A model generated the notes under the pieces. The model saw nothing but the letters and a program-made list of their open reading frames with translations. It had not been told where the DNA came from and did no database searches. Below are positions 42,448 to 54,349 of a stretch of DNA of 64,000 bases, piece after piece. The DNA is from Trichopria drosophilae (taxonomy: Eukaryota > Arthropoda > Insecta > Hymenoptera > Diapriidae), in contig CM059582.1 of assembly GCA_030407085.1 (NCBI GenBank), positions 55,064,001-55,128,000 on the forward strand. Reading direction: 5' to 3'. Numbering within the stretch: position 1 is the first letter of the stretch; each line of letters opens with the position of its first letter. The position numbers and the translations under genes were made by a program.

Positions 42448-43232
42448 ATGTTTTCAAAAACTGCTGTTCGAGTTGCTCAAAACAGGTGTATTAATCCTTT
42501 TAAAATGAAAAATCATAAATCGTCCGTGCTTCGAAAAGTATCGGAAACTTTGCGGTTACAATTTCCGAATATACCGAAGGATTCGAAAATTTGCATTTCA
42601 TGTCGCTGTAAACTTACGGAATCAACAAATGTGCCAACTTCGAGCTCCAACAATAATGCCGGGCCTTCTAATGAAATGTGTTTAAATATCGAACAGGCCG
42701 ACATTGTTACGGATCATGATGATGAAAATTTGTCAGATAAAAATGAATATGATCAAAATGAATTTGATCCAGATTTTATAATATCTCCAGAAGAAGAAAA
42801 CATTGCGTCTCAGTGTAATGATGACTATCATATATCAGGAGCTGAAGTATTGGCTCAAATTATCGAAAAATACAAAACTTGTACGGATCCTGACGAAAAA
42901 TGTGTCCTTCTTTCACTTGCACCAAAATCGTGGAGTCGCGACAAGTTAAGCAAGGTTTTTGATATATCTGAAAGACAAGCGAAAAATGTTAAGGCTTTAG
43001 TGGCTGAATACGGAATTCTAACTTTCCCGAATAAAAAAATAGGAAAACCATTATCTTATGAAACAGAAGTTCTCGTGAAAAATTTCTATGAACGTGATGC
43101 CATTAGTCGTACGATGCCAGGAGTAAAAGACTTCATGTCCGTAAAAAATGCTGATGGAACTCGATCTCATGTTCAAAAAAAATTATTGCTTTGTAATTTA
43201 AATGAGTTATACGCAAAATTTACTTCAGAATA
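42448..43232 (+). pseudogene. Transposase gene A, N-terminal part
   Basis: Start ATG 42448 (CAAAATGTT); an in-frame ATG at 42403 adds a hydrophobic leader that looks non-coding. The protein begins with a basic region and FPNIPKDSKICISCRCKL, a Cys cluster (CxxCxxC) likely to bind zinc. An acidic, Asp/Glu/Asn-rich linker (residues ~85-135) follows, then SRDKLSKVFDISERQAKNVK, a helix-turn-helix-like segment, and DGTRSHVQKKLLLCNLNELY. The frame is cut at residue ~261 by a transposon that inserted with an AATA duplication (43229-43232). The catalytic half continues in frame from 46207. I recognise the family as a recurrent insect/cnidarian transposase but cannot name it securely. Confidence 0.75.
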
Positions 43233-43543
43233 CACGGTGAGCTTGAACCAAGTTTAAATCAAAAGTTTCGGCCCATCGCCGTTCTTTACAGATATCATTT
43301 CAGTGATGCCCAACGAGTATTTTCTTACCAAATTTGAAATTATTCTAGGGAGGAAACCGGAATAAAACGATTTTATTTTTTTTTTTTTATTTATTTCTGA
43401 GTGAAAGACATTTTATTGGGTTTTATACGTCGATAATATATTTTTTTTTACAAAATTACAAATTTTTGTCATCACTGACAGTACATAAAGTAGTCCTTTT
43501 CATGTGGCAATGAAGTAAACAATGAAATAAACACAAAATTCGT

Positions 43544-45222
43544 TTAACACGAGTGAAGGCCGTTGTATGCGCACAACGCTTTTTTTAATCTTTCCAGATA
43601 ATCTGAATGTGTTTCTGACACTTTGAACTTGGCCCAAACTGACTTGAAGTCCGCGTGAACTGACTCCATAGCTTGTTCACTGTAAAATCCTAAGCCAGTT
43701 CCTGTTTCTTCACAAAAATCGGAAATATGAAAAAAAACAGCATGCACTTTAGGAGTTATAGATAAATTTAGATCAACATAGCTACTCTGGAAATCCTCTA
43801 TTCTTTTCTTGAATGCAGGGTCAAGTTTGTAACTAAAACATGCTTTCACTAAGTCTTTGAATTTTTCAAAAGCAACCACATACTTCATACATCCCAAATT
43901 ATGGTTTCTGGAACGAAGTAAGTCAATTTTTTGCAATAAAGTTTTACATGAGTTTCCATTGAAGGCGGCTCCTCCATGACCTACTTCTCGAGATACATTG
44001 CAATCCTTAGCCCATATTAAAGCAGTAGATTCAAATTCTTTTAATAACCCATTATACAATGTGTTTGTTACCCCAAGCATTAAATGCAGTTCTGGAGAAG
44101 GTATGATTTGAAGAAAGGATTTATCAGTCGATGATGAAAAAATTGGTGGATGAATACAATTTTTGTAGTTTTTAGCAAGTTCTTTCAAAGCACCATTTTT
44201 TTTCCAGAGTTCATAATTTTGCGAAGTACTTTGTAAAGTCCGATATTCTCCACACTTGTCTAATCCGTGTTTGGGCGCGTAACACCAGGTACATGGATAC
44301 ATACTGCTGTGCGACATAATCCCAACCATGATGTTTGCGAGCTTCAAATCAGTCGCAATTGTTCCGTCAAAAACGTTGATATTGAGCATTGACCACAATT
44401 TCGAAACATTCTCGTAATTTTCTTGGTAAGAAGGAGCTAATGCTAATATAAGCAGTTTATTCACGCCGGAATCTTTAAAACGCGAGGCGTTAATTCCACC
44501 GTTGTATTTTTGACGTTTTAATTGTGTTGGCGTTGTGATTGATTTGGATTGAATCGATAAGCAGACTTTTAAAAATCCGCCACCTCCATCAATACCAAAT
44601 TTCAAGTGGACATTTTGCACAGAACGTTTTTCTTTAATGTGAGCGATCAATCCTTCAAGATTCGTACAGTAAGCAACATTTGCAACTTTATTGACTGCTT
44701 TATTGCCATTTATACTTACAAAATCGAATGTTGTAGCTGCAAAATAATCGTCGCCGCAATGACTTCGTTCCGATAACTTCTCTTTCAAATTAGGTTCCAT
44801 TATTTTTCTATCATTTGTAGCAACACGCATTGCAGCAGCAATTCCCAAGGTCTCTCTTTGACTCAAATGGAATTTCGTTTGAATTTTCAACATATCATCA
44901 GCGGATAACGATGACTTTTTCTTCTTTTTTGAAGAACCTTGATTGCCAATAGCAATTTCAAGCGGTTTGCCGTGAAGTTGAGATAATGAGAGTATTTTTT
45001 CTTCGTTGTTTTCCTTTTCCTCTTTGTTTCGAATTTTTCTTTTTAACACAGACGATATTATTTTTGCAGAACTGTTAGCGTCTATTTGCTCAGTAAGACA
45101 AATAACTTCAGTGAGGTTATTAATTCGAGTGCTCATGTTACATTTATGTGCTAGGCCTCTTGAAATAATCGAAAAACAAAAACTGCATCGATTTTCCGTA
45201 GTAGTAGATGAAATTGTCTTGT
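43544..45222 (-). CDS. Transposase gene B, main exon
   Basis: An ATG lies at 45136, but the open frame extends upstream to a splice acceptor (TTTCAG at 45228-45223) and the upstream residues ENRCSFCFSIISRGLAHKCN form a Cys/His cluster, so the exon probably starts at 45222. After a basic KKKKKS tract come KFGIDGGGGFLKVCLS (likely the first catalytic Asp), DSGVNKLLILALAP, TDLKLANIMVGIMSHSSMYP with CTWC (zinc site), SPELHLMLGVTNTLYNGL and FYSEQAMESVHADFKSVWAK near the C-terminus. The frame has no stop over ~559 residues. Inside the 2.97-kb element it is the only gene and presumably drives its mobility. The name of the superfamily is uncertain. Confidence 0.8.
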
Positions 45223-45403
45223 CTGAAAGTTTGAATTAAAATTGCTAAATAACGTATGTAAATAAATAATGCACAATATTTTAACAACATTGAAAATTGT
45301 ACGGAAAACAATAATTTATGTACCAACTAACTTGTTATGTATGCTGAATAATTATAGCCATTTTTCCGTTTAATTTTAAAACATCCTAATTATATTAAAT
45401 TAC

Positions 45404-45744
45404 CTGTAGTTTTTTCATTCTTCAAGTCTGTTCGTATGCTGTTTCGTTTAGGTAGAGCACCAAATTTTGAGCAATTCGTTGCATTCGTTGATTCTGATTC
45501 GAGGGAGAGTATGAAAATTCGGAAGTTTAATTGTGGCTTCCGGATCACCATTCACGCGATATAAATCCCGTTTACATGTTGTACACAAAACAAGAGGTAA
45601 TCGTGTATCATTAGGATCATATAAAATGTACTTTTCTACGAGAATTTTCACAGATCCGGTAATATTTACCATTGTACTAGTTTTACGAAAGCAAAAAAGA
45701 CATATTTTTATTCGATTTTCTTCGTGCGTTCTTGCAGGCGGCAT
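45404..45744 (-). CDS. Transposase gene B, candidate first exon
   Basis: Starts MPPARTHEENRIKICLFCFR (ATG 45744). Two CxxC pairs, CLFC and LCTTCKR, would form a zinc finger together with the CSFC...HKC cluster of the main exon. A donor ACAG/GTAATT lies at 45404-45402 and the acceptor at 45223, giving an intron of ~180 bp. The frame reaches a TAA at ~45447 before the donor; a one-base shift near 45470 would restore a reading (GALPKRNSIRTDLKNEK) into the main exon. So either a frameshift is present or the exon boundary is different. Confidence 0.5.
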
Positions 45745-45822
45745 GTTGGCGTTTCGTACTCTGAATTTAGTCGCGTATATATTTCCACGTGATAACAAAA
45801 TATTAAAACAAATTACGATCAT

Positions 45823-46057
45823 TTTATGAATACATCAGAGATATATCGAAAGCCTGCGATTTATAAAACTCTATCTATTATAAAAAAATCATATAAATCA
45901 GCATTTATTTAAGGTTTTATAAACTTTATGTATAAATATAAAACTATAACATGTCTGTACATTTTTAAAGACAATCAAACCGATAATTAAATTTTAAAAA
46001 ATGCGTTTAGATACGCTTTTTCATCAGAATATATGATTAAATCACCAAAAAAAATCA
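45823..46057. other. 5' flank of transposase gene B
   Basis: AT-rich, no gene. Presumed promoter side of gene B, next to the right inverted repeat. Confidence 0.4.
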
Positions 46058-46206
46058 AATAAAATCATTGTATTCCCGTTTCCTCCCTAGAATAATTTCA
46101 AATTTGGTAAGAAAATACTCGTTGGGAATCACTGAAATGATATCTGTAAAGAACGGCGATGGGCCGAAACTTTTGATTTAAATGTCATTCAAGCTCACCG
46201 TGAATA

Positions 46207-47475
46207 TGATGGTGTAAAAATATCTATTTCCACATTTACAAAACTCAGACCTATTTACTGCGTTTTAGCAGGAAGTAGTGGTACACATAACGTGTGCGTT
46301 TGTGTTCACCATGAAAATGTGAAACTGATGTTAAATGCAATTAATATTCAACATTTAACGAAAGATGCTGATTTGATTTTGAATGATTACCATGATTGCC
46401 TAAATGCTATTGTATGCACTGAGTCTTCAAGCTCTTGTTTTTAGGAGAATGTGAAAATTGCCCGGATGTTAGTGATCTAAAAAATTCTCTAACAAAAGCG
46501 TTTGATGCAAAACATATAAGTAATATAACAGCTGAAATGTGGGTACAAACGGATATATGTAACTTGAAGACAACAGTAATCGGCACGGATGAATTTGTTG
46601 ATGACTTATGTGAACGGTTACTTAAACTGAAAGTACATCATTTCATTTCAAATGAGCAAGCTTGCTTTTACCAGGAATTAAAGACAAATTTACAGCCCGG
46701 CGAGTTTTTAGTGTCGTTTGATTTTGCTGAGAATTATGCCTTCGTAATTCAAAACTCAGCTCAATCGTTCCACTGGAATAATGATCAAGCTACGGTATTT
46801 ACGGTGGTTATTTATTATCAAGAGAATGATCAACTGAAACACAAAAGCCTCGCAATAATATCAGACAACTTATCCCATGATACTATCGCTGTCTATGAAT
46901 ATCAAAAGATAATTATTCAGTACTTAAAATCTCATTTCGAAATCAAGAAAATATTCTACTTTTCGGACGGTGCCGGGCAATATTTCAAAAATAAATGTAG
47001 TTTTGCCAATCTTCAATGTCATGAAAAAGATTTGGGGATTCCAGCAGAATGGCACTTCCACGCTACATCTCATGGTAAAGGCGCTTGCGATGGCATAGGG
47101 GCCAATATTAAGAGACACGCGGCACGTTACAGTTTACAAAGTACATTTCAGAACCACATACTCACGCCCCAAGACTTGTATCAATGGGCGAAAACTAATT
47201 GTAAAGAAACCGCAATATTTTTTAGTTCGAAAAGCGAACACGCTGTTACTGCTGAGTTCCTGAAAAGCAGATTTGATGAATCATTAACTATCCCAGGTAC
47301 ATTACAATACCACGCCTTTATTCCCGATCAAGACAGAACGATGCATTTAAAAAAGTTTTCTGCATCTACAAATCACATCACTTTTGATATGAACGGAAAA
47401 AATCCGCGTAAAAAAAGAGTCGTAAAAGAAAATAAATCTAAATCTAAAATAAAAAAATCTAAGCATTTGAAATAG
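46207..47475 (+). pseudogene. Transposase gene A, catalytic part
   Basis: Resumes exactly at the codon cut at 43232 and reads DGVKISISTFTKLRP, VLAGSSGTHNVCVCVHHENV, and (after a one-base loss in a T run that creates a TAG at 46442) ECENCPD, AEMWVQTD, GEFLVSFDFAENYAFV (Asp), YFSDGAGQYFKN (Asp) and HATSHGKGACDGIGANIKRH. The tail (KNPRKKRVVKENKSKSKIKK) is a basic, nuclear-localisation-like end. Repeated acidic positions with the right spacing suggest a DDE/D-type RNase H fold. The insertion and the frameshift both disable it. Confidence 0.75.
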
Positions 47476-47667
47476 ATAAACTAAGAATAACGTCCCATTA
47501 AAGAGACCAGTTCGTGAGAGGCAAGGGGACTCACTTTAAAAAAGCACCCCGATTTGTGAGAGGCAAGGGGACTCACGTTAATAAAGCACCCCAAAGGGAT
47601 GAGACCCCTATCACGTCCACGTCGTTCATCCTGGGTAGCGCTAAGAAGGGACTGACTTTTGCACAAA
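47476..47667. repeat. Small tandem repeat and shared module
   Basis: GTGAGAGGCAAGGGGACTCA is repeated at 47514 and 47551, each followed by AAAGCACCCC. Bases 47611-47650 match the module at 8562-8610 (CACGTCCACGTCGTT). Confidence 0.75.
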
Positions 47668-48298
47668 GTTTTTCCACGACAAAATAAAGCGATTCTGCTG
47701 AGAGATTCATGTTCAACCTGAAAAAATGTATAAGTTAATGTGAACAAAATCGAACTACAGCGACTTGAGCTGGAGCGGTGCCGCGTTATGGGCGCATGGC
47801 GCACACACGGTGGTCGGATGGGCGCGTTCAGCAATTCGAAATGCAATATCTCGAAAACAACAAAAAAAGCCCTCTTGAAAATTGGTAGTCTTATAGGAAA
47901 AAAGCTCAGCTTTCGTTCTAAGATACTTTTAGAACCATAAAACATGTCCATCATTGTAAAAAAGTACAATATGTTTTTAATTTACAAAAAAAATGGTCAA
48001 ATTTTGATTACAGAGAAATTTAAGTACAACCATCTGAAAGGTATTTCTAATATGAAGAAAAAAGGTGGTTAGCAAAATTTTGTTTCATGATGTCTATAAA
48101 AAGTTATACGTGTTTAAATAGACTGATTTTCGCGGGATCCACAAAACTTCACCCCCCTCTACTTCAGGGAATATCGATCGGAGCGAGATAAATTTTGTAC
48201 CATACGATACTGTTGTATAGAGCAACAGTTCAGTACATTTTTAGCCCGATCGGAGAACATCGATTTTTTGGATTGGACCACTTGAGAAATTTTGCCCC
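47668..48298 (-). repeat. Right inverted repeat of the 7.3-kb transposon
   Basis: Complement of 40991-41620. Confidence 0.88.
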
Positions 48299-48758
48299 TG
48301 ATGTAGAATATTACCACACGTGTCATTCCTATGTAATACGATAAATTGTACATTTGTTTTACAGGATTGCATTATATAATTTAAGTGCTTGAAGAAACAC
48401 CAAAAGGACTTTATTTCCTGATATCCACTGATGTCCCAAGGTCCTAACCTATTAAAAGTATGCTTAGCAGTTTCTATCATTCCTATATTTCGATTATGGC
48501 AATGCATTTTAATGAAGCACGTTGTAGAAAATGCAAAGTTGTAGATTACTACCAATGATTGGCTCCTTAATCATTACATAAATAAATTAATAAATTAATA
48601 TGTTTCATATATACTTAATAAATAAATAAATAAAGTTTAGCAATTTTCGTATCAACGCATGCAAATATTTTCTATTTCATTAATTATGTTGTAAAAACGC
48701 ATTTTGCGATAATAAGTTATTTGAATCATTATAAAAAAAATTGAATGAAATATTTCAG
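48299..48758. other. Unassigned; ends in an acceptor-like site
   Basis: Contains AATA/AAAT simple repeats (48575-48640). The segment ends with TATTTCAG, a plausible 3' splice site for the next feature. Confidence 0.45.
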
Positions 48759-48988
48759 ATGGAGGAGTCAAAGCTGCTGAAATTACCAAAAAAATTGTAT
48801 ACATGGTAATCAAAGACAACATGCCTTTGAACACTGTTGAGAAGGACGGATTCAAGTCATTGATGAAAACAGTAGCTCCTCATTACAAGATACCATGTCG
48901 AATCACTTTGACGAATCACTTTGAATCAATGTATGATGTTCTATCAGGCTTAATAAAAGAACAGCTGGGAAATACGAAGTATCCCTAG
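48759..48988 (+). pseudogene. hAT/ZBED-like transposase exon fragment
   Basis: Following an acceptor (TATTTCAG), the frame reads GGVKAAEITKKIVYMVIKDN, MPLNTVEKDGFKSLMKTVAP and YKIPCRITLTNHFESMYDVL. The ITKKI...D..P...VE..GF..L...P.Y.IP pattern is that of the region after the BED finger in hAT/ZBED1-like transposases. It stops at TAG 48986-48988, at the very edge of the CCGACC satellite, so the satellite may have truncated it. The catalytic and dimerisation parts are absent. Confidence 0.75.
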
Positions 48989-49005
48989 CAATACGAGCGA
49001 CCGTA

Positions 49006-52000
49006 AATCCGACTATTGTCCGACCAAGAACCGCTAGATCGGTTTTCGACTCCTTTCCGACGATAAACCGACCGAAAACCGACCGTTAGTTTTGAATGGG
49101 CTTTCGGTCGGTCTTTATGAATTCCGACTGTAAACCGACCGAAAACCGACCGTTAGTTCTAAGTGGACTTTCGGTCGGTCACCATGATTTCCGACTATAA
49201 ACCGACCATGAACTGACCGTTAGTTTTGAATGGGCTTTCGGTCGGTCTTTATGAATTCCGACTATAAACCGACCGAAAACCAACCGTTAGTTCTAAGTGG
49301 ACTTTCGGTCGGTCACCATGAATTCCGACTGTAAACCGACCGAAAACCGACCGTTAGTTCTAAGTGGACTTTCGGTCGGTCACCATGATTTCCGACTATA
49401 AACCGACCGTGAACCGACCGTTAGTTTTGAATGGGCTTTCGGTCGGTCTTTATGAATTCCGACTGTAAACCGACCGAAAACCGACCGTTAGTTCTAAGTC
49501 GACTTTCGGTCGGTCACCATGATTTCCGACCATAAACCGACCGTGAAACGACCGTTAGTTTTGAATGGGCTTTCGGACGGTCATTATGATTTCCGACTAT
49601 AAACCGACCGCAAATCGACCGATAGTTTTCAACGGTCTTTCGGTCGGTCTCAAGGATTTCCGACTATTGACCGACCGATAACCGACCTTTAGTTTTGAAT
49701 GGGCTTTCGGTCGGTCTTTATGAATTCCGACTGTAAACCGACCAAAAACCGACCGTTAGTTCTAAGTGGACTTTTGGTCGGTCACCATAATTTCCGACTA
49801 TAAACCGACCGCGAACCGACCGTTAGTTTTGAATGGGCTTTCGGTCGGTCTTTATGAATTCCGACTGTAAACCGACCGAAAACCGACCGTTAGTTCTAAG
49901 TGGATTTTCGGTCGGTCACCACGATTTCCGACTATAAACCGACCGTGAATCGACCGATAGTTATGAATGGGCTTTCGGTCGGTCTTTATGAATTCCGACT
50001 GTAAACCGACCGAAACCCGACCGTTAGTTCTAAGTGGATTTACGGTCGGTCACCATTAATTCCGACTGTAAACCGAACGTGAACCGACCGTTAGTTTTGA
50101 ATGGGCTTTCGGTCGGTCTTTATGAATTCCGACTGTAAACCGACCGTTAGTTCTAAGTGGATTTTCGGTCGGTCACTACGATTTCCGACTATAAACCGAC
50201 CGTGAATCGACCGATAGTTATGAATGGGCTTTCGGTCGGTCTTTATGAATTCCGACTGTAAACCGACCGAAAACCGACCGTTAGTTCTAAGTCGACTTTC
50301 GGTCGGTCACCATGATTTCCGACCATAAACCGACCGTGAAACGACCGTTAGTTTTGAATGGGCTTTCGGACGGTCATTATGATTTCCGACTATAAACCGA
50401 CCGCAAATCGACCGATAGTTTTCAACGGTCTTTCGGTCGGTCTCAAGGATTTCCGACTATTGACCGACCGATAACCGACCTTTAGTTTTGAATGGGCTTT
50501 CGGTCGGTCTTTATGAATTCCGACTGTAAACCGACCAAAAACCGACCGTTAGTTCTAAGTGGACTTTTGGTCGGTCACCATAATTTCCGACTATAAACCG
50601 ACCGCGAACCGACCGTTAGTTTTGAATGGGCTTTCGGTCGGTCTTTATGAATTCCGACTGTAAACCGACCGAAAACCGACCGTTAGTTCTAAGTGGATTT
50701 TCGGTCGGTCACCACGATTTCCGACTATAAACCGACCGTGAATCGACCGATAGTTATGAATGGGCTTTCGGTCGGTCTTTATGAATTCCGACTGTAAACC
50801 GACCGAAACCCGACCGTTAGTTCTAAGTGGATTTACGGTCGGTCACCATTAATTCCGACTGTAAACCGAACGTGAACCGACCGTTAGTTTTGAATGGGCT
50901 TTCGGTCGGTCTTTATGAATTCCGACTGTAAACCGACCGTTAGTTCTAAGTGGATTTTCGGTCGGTCACTACGATTTCCGACTATAAACCGACCGTGAAT
51001 CGACCGATAGTTATGAATGGGCTTTCGGTCGGTCTTTATGAATTCCGACTGTAAACCGACCGAAACCTGACCGTTAGTTCTAAGTGGACTTTCGGTCGGT
51101 CACCATGAATTCCGACTGTAAACCGACCGTGAACCGACCGTTAGTTTTGAATGGGCTTTCGGTCGGTCTTTATGAATTCCGACTGTAAACCGACCGAAAA
51201 CCGACCGTTAGTTCTAAGTGGACTTTCGGTCGGTCACCATGATTTCCGACTATAAACCGACCGTGAATCGACCGTTAGTTATGAATGGGCTTTCGGTCGG
51301 CCTTTATGAATTCCGACTGTAAACCGACCGTTAGTTCTAAGTGGATTTTCGGTCGGTCACTACGATTTCCGACTATAAACCGACCGTGAATCGACCGATA
51401 GTTATGAATGGGCTTTCGGTCGGTCTTTATGAATTCCGACTGTAAACCGACCGAAACCTGACCGTTAGTTCTAAGTGGACTTTCGGTCGGTCACCATGAA
51501 TTCCGACTGTAAACCGACCGTGAACCGACCGTTAGTTTTGAATGGGCTTTCGGTCGGTCTTTATGAATTCCGACTGTAAACCGACCGAAAACCGACCGTT
51601 AGTTCTAAGTGGACTTTCGGTCGGTCACCATGATTTCCGACTATAAACCGACCGTGAATCGACCGTTAGTTATGAATGGGCTTTCGGTCGGTCTTTATGA
51701 ATTCCGACTGTAAACCGACCGAAAACCGACCGTCAGTTCTAAGTGGACTTTCGGTCGGTCATTATGATTGCCGACTATAAACCGACCGAAAACCGACCGT
51801 TAGTTCTAAGTGGACTCTCGGTCGGTCACCATGAATTCCGACTGTAAACCGACCGAAAACCGACCGTCAGTTCTAAGTGGGCTTTCGGTCGGTCATTATG
51901 ATTTCCGACTGTAAACCGACCGAGAACCGACCGTTAATTTTGAACGGCCTTTCGGTCGGTCTCTAGAATTTCCGACTATAAACCGACCGAGAACCGACCG

Positions 52001-52355
52001 TTAGTTTGAATGGCCTTTCGGTCGGTCTCAAGGATTTCTGACTGTAAACCGACCGAAAACCGACCGTTAGTTCTGAACAGTCTTTCGGTCGGTTAGATGA
52101 ATTTCCGACTATAAACCGACCGCAAACCGACCATTAGTTTTCAACGTGCTTTCGGTCGGTGATAAAAATTTCCGACTGTAAACCGACCGAAAACCGATCT
52201 TTAGTTTTGAACGGCCTTTCGGTCAGTCTCAAGGATTTCCGACTGTAAACCGACTGCATATCGACCGTTTGTTCTGAACAGTCTTTCGGTCGGTCACATG
52301 AATTTCTGACTATAAACCGACCGCAAACCGGCCGCAAACCGACCATTAGTTTTCA
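49006..52355 (+). repeat. CCGACC-rich satellite, 67-bp monomers with higher-order repeats
   Basis: About fifty monomers of ~67 bp. Two main types alternate (one with TTTTGAATGGGCTTTCGGTC, the other with TTCTAAGTGGACTTTCGGTC), giving a ~134-bp dimer. Larger blocks repeat with periods of ~793 bp (for example 49491 and 50284; 50148 and 50941) and ~391 bp (50941 and 51332). Each monomer contains TTTCGGTCGGT and the complement ACCGACCGAAA, so every unit can form a hairpin. The last ~450 bp are more diverged. No coding content. Confidence 0.95.
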
Positions 52356-53323
52356 ACAGGCTTCTGTTTTATTTCTTGGGGGAGGGGGAGTGTTGCAGAA
52401 GAGGGCCCCATCCATCGCCTCCTCCAGTGAGACCCAAGCAGACTGATTTTCCTTAGGACCGCCAGAATTGACGATATAGAGCCGAATCAATCAATCGGTC
52501 CCTCCGTGTGCTTGTGCGTGTTTATGCATGTGCGTGGGAAAGCAATGGGCCGTGTAAAGCCAAGAAAAGTAAAGAACAAAATAAAAAGATAAGATTATAA
52601 GTACCTTCATAAAAATAAATTTGAACGCAAAATCTTTACATGATGTATTATAGTTAACGGTAGGTACGACTGTACCGAAAACTTCATATTTTGTTCATTA
52701 TATATTTGAAACATGCTGAAGACTTTTATTTTAGTTAAAGTTCACCACTATCTACATACTTAAAGTTCATCACTATGCACATAATTTAGCCTCAACGAGC
52801 ATTAAATTCCTTTTAAAGAGAAAAAATGTTCCCGCTACGACAATTTACAATCGAGGTATGAAAGGATACACACAAGAAATAGAAGGGCCCTGTTTTATGT
52901 AGGTATGCGTGCTTTCCAGGGGCCTTCTTCTATTTCGGTATATTTAAATCTTTCATTTCACTAATAAACACTGTCTTCACCATGTTTGTTCTTATATTAT
53001 TATTTTCGTCGTTTTTAAAAATCCATTCATTTTAAAAAAAATTTTACAGTCGATAAAAAGAAAATTTGTATCATTAAAAAAAGTTATTTAATAAACCATT
53101 TTTATATGTTTCAATTTTTTGTCAAGGAAAATAATGTTTTCCCACTTCAACTAGATCATCAATAAAAAGAATTACATTTTCGGAAACATTATTAAATACT
53201 TTTCCCCAACATACGACATCCCGGGGTCTAAGCACTTTAATTAAATTAATATTGAAAATTAGTCTTCGTATATGCAGTACCCTTTTAAATTAGGAAAAAG
53301 AAAACCGAAAATTGATTATAATT
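52356..53323. other. Unassigned region after the satellite
   Basis: A purine-rich GGGGGAGGGGGAG run at 52379-52391. A short hairpin at 52876-52938 (GAAATAGAAGGGCCCTG ... CAGGGGCCTTCTTCTATTTC). No gene. Confidence 0.5.
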
Positions 53324-53557
53324 AAGGGGTCTTTTCCACGGGGTACTTTACGCTTACGTTTACGTTTAATGAAATTCCATATTTGATAAATTCGATAAAA
53401 AATTAAAATGGTTCGATATACTAAGGCTGTGATTGTTTACATGTGTACATGTGCATATGTAGGTACACATGTGATGAACCCATTCTGTCATATCGATATT
53501 ACCGAAATATCGAATTTATCGATATATTCGATATAAATTCGATATTTCGGTAATATC

Positions 53558-53570
53558 GATATGACAGAAT
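53558..53570. repeat. 13-bp target duplication of the R1-type element (left)
   Basis: GATATGACAGAAT, identical to 57331-57343. Confidence 0.9.
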
Positions 53571-53591
53571 TTTTTTTTTTTTTTTTTTTTA

Positions 53592-53929
53592 AGGGACGTA
53601 GGGACAGCACGCTGTCCGCAAGTGGTCCCCCTGACACCAGATTCATGACCCGGAACCGCGTTAGCATTACGTCGGGTCATGGTCTGTTACCCCCTTATGG
53701 GCCTCCAGCTCGGTCCAAGCAGACCTACTCCCTCTTCCCCTTGCGGGATTAGGGGTTCGGCCTCGTCGGTTCATCATTGTCAATAATCTTCTCTCTTGGT
53801 CGTCCAGTTATTGCCTAATGATTTCTCAAAGTCGTCACTGTTTGAAATTTAATAAATAGCCTACCGCTCCCCGACTGTTCCAGTGGGGAGCGGGTCGTCG
53901 GACATTAAAAAATATAAATAGATAACTTA
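53592..53929 (-). other. 3' UTR of the R1-type element
   Basis: About 340 GC-rich bases between the stop of the last frame and the poly(A). A plus-strand frame in it (53561-53752) is a shadow. Confidence 0.6.
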
Positions 53930-54313
53930 CTACTCCCCATCAGTCAGATGGGGAGCTGGTCTCCTGGTTCCTTCCTCTCTCTTTTTAGTGCGCAGCACAT
54001 GCTCAACGTACCCAGCAATAAGGTCCCAGTTACTCTGGGATACCAGCATAGTGGGCACGACATCGTCTGGCGTGATCTTGGTGTTCAAATTTCCCTCCAA
54101 TGTTTGTTTCATGGCGGTCCACCTTTGACAATTAAAGAAGGTGTGCTCGGCGTCATCCACCATACCAGGACAGTAGTCGCACACTGGCGTCGCCTTAAGC
54201 TCTTTCACGTGAAGGTATTTGCCAAACATTCCATGGCCGGAGAGGAGCTGAGTCAGATAGAAATTCAACTCCCCGTGCCCTCTCTCCGTCCACTTGCCTG
54301 GGTCTTGCATCAA
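53930..54313 (-). pseudogene. R1-type ORF2 C-terminal zinc-finger region
   Basis: Reads LNFYLTQLLSGHGMFGKYLH, then TPVCDYCPGMVDDAEHTFFN with CQRW: the CxxC...H...C finger that ends R1-clade ORF2 proteins. Continuous with the frame 54787-54350 apart from a shift near 54313-54350. Confidence 0.85.
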
Positions 54314-54349
54314 CCTCTTCGTCCATTTGGCAATTGTTGTTTCCGCCGT

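Larger units (their letters stand above)
43233..46202. mobile_element. 2.97-kb DNA transposon nested in gene A
   Basis: The ends are CACGGTGAGCTTGAA and the complement TTCAAGCTCACCGTG, in inverted repeats of ~145 bp (43233-43377 and 46058-46202), flanked by AATA on both sides (43229-43232 and 46203-46206). It encodes transposase B on the minus strand. A 4-bp target duplication fits the Sola superfamily, among others; not assigned. Confidence 0.92.
40991..48298. mobile_element. 7.3-kb DNA transposon with ~630-bp inverted repeats
   Basis: The ends are GGGGCAAAATTTCTCAAGTG (40991) and its complement (48298). Arms 40991-~41620 and ~47668-48298 match closely. A degenerate second copy of the end sequence starts at about 41632 (GGCAAAATTTCTCAAGAG). 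The flanks TTAT/TGAT could be a mutated 4-bp target duplication. The interior holds a transposase gene (42448-43232 plus 46207-47475) interrupted by a second transposon. Without that insertion the element would be ~4.3 kb. Confidence 0.85.

Noticed and set aside
49006..52355. Coding repeat protein in the CCGACC satellite
   Set aside because: Only a short 70-residue frame exists (52134-52346) and it follows the repeat period; no long frame runs through the monomers.
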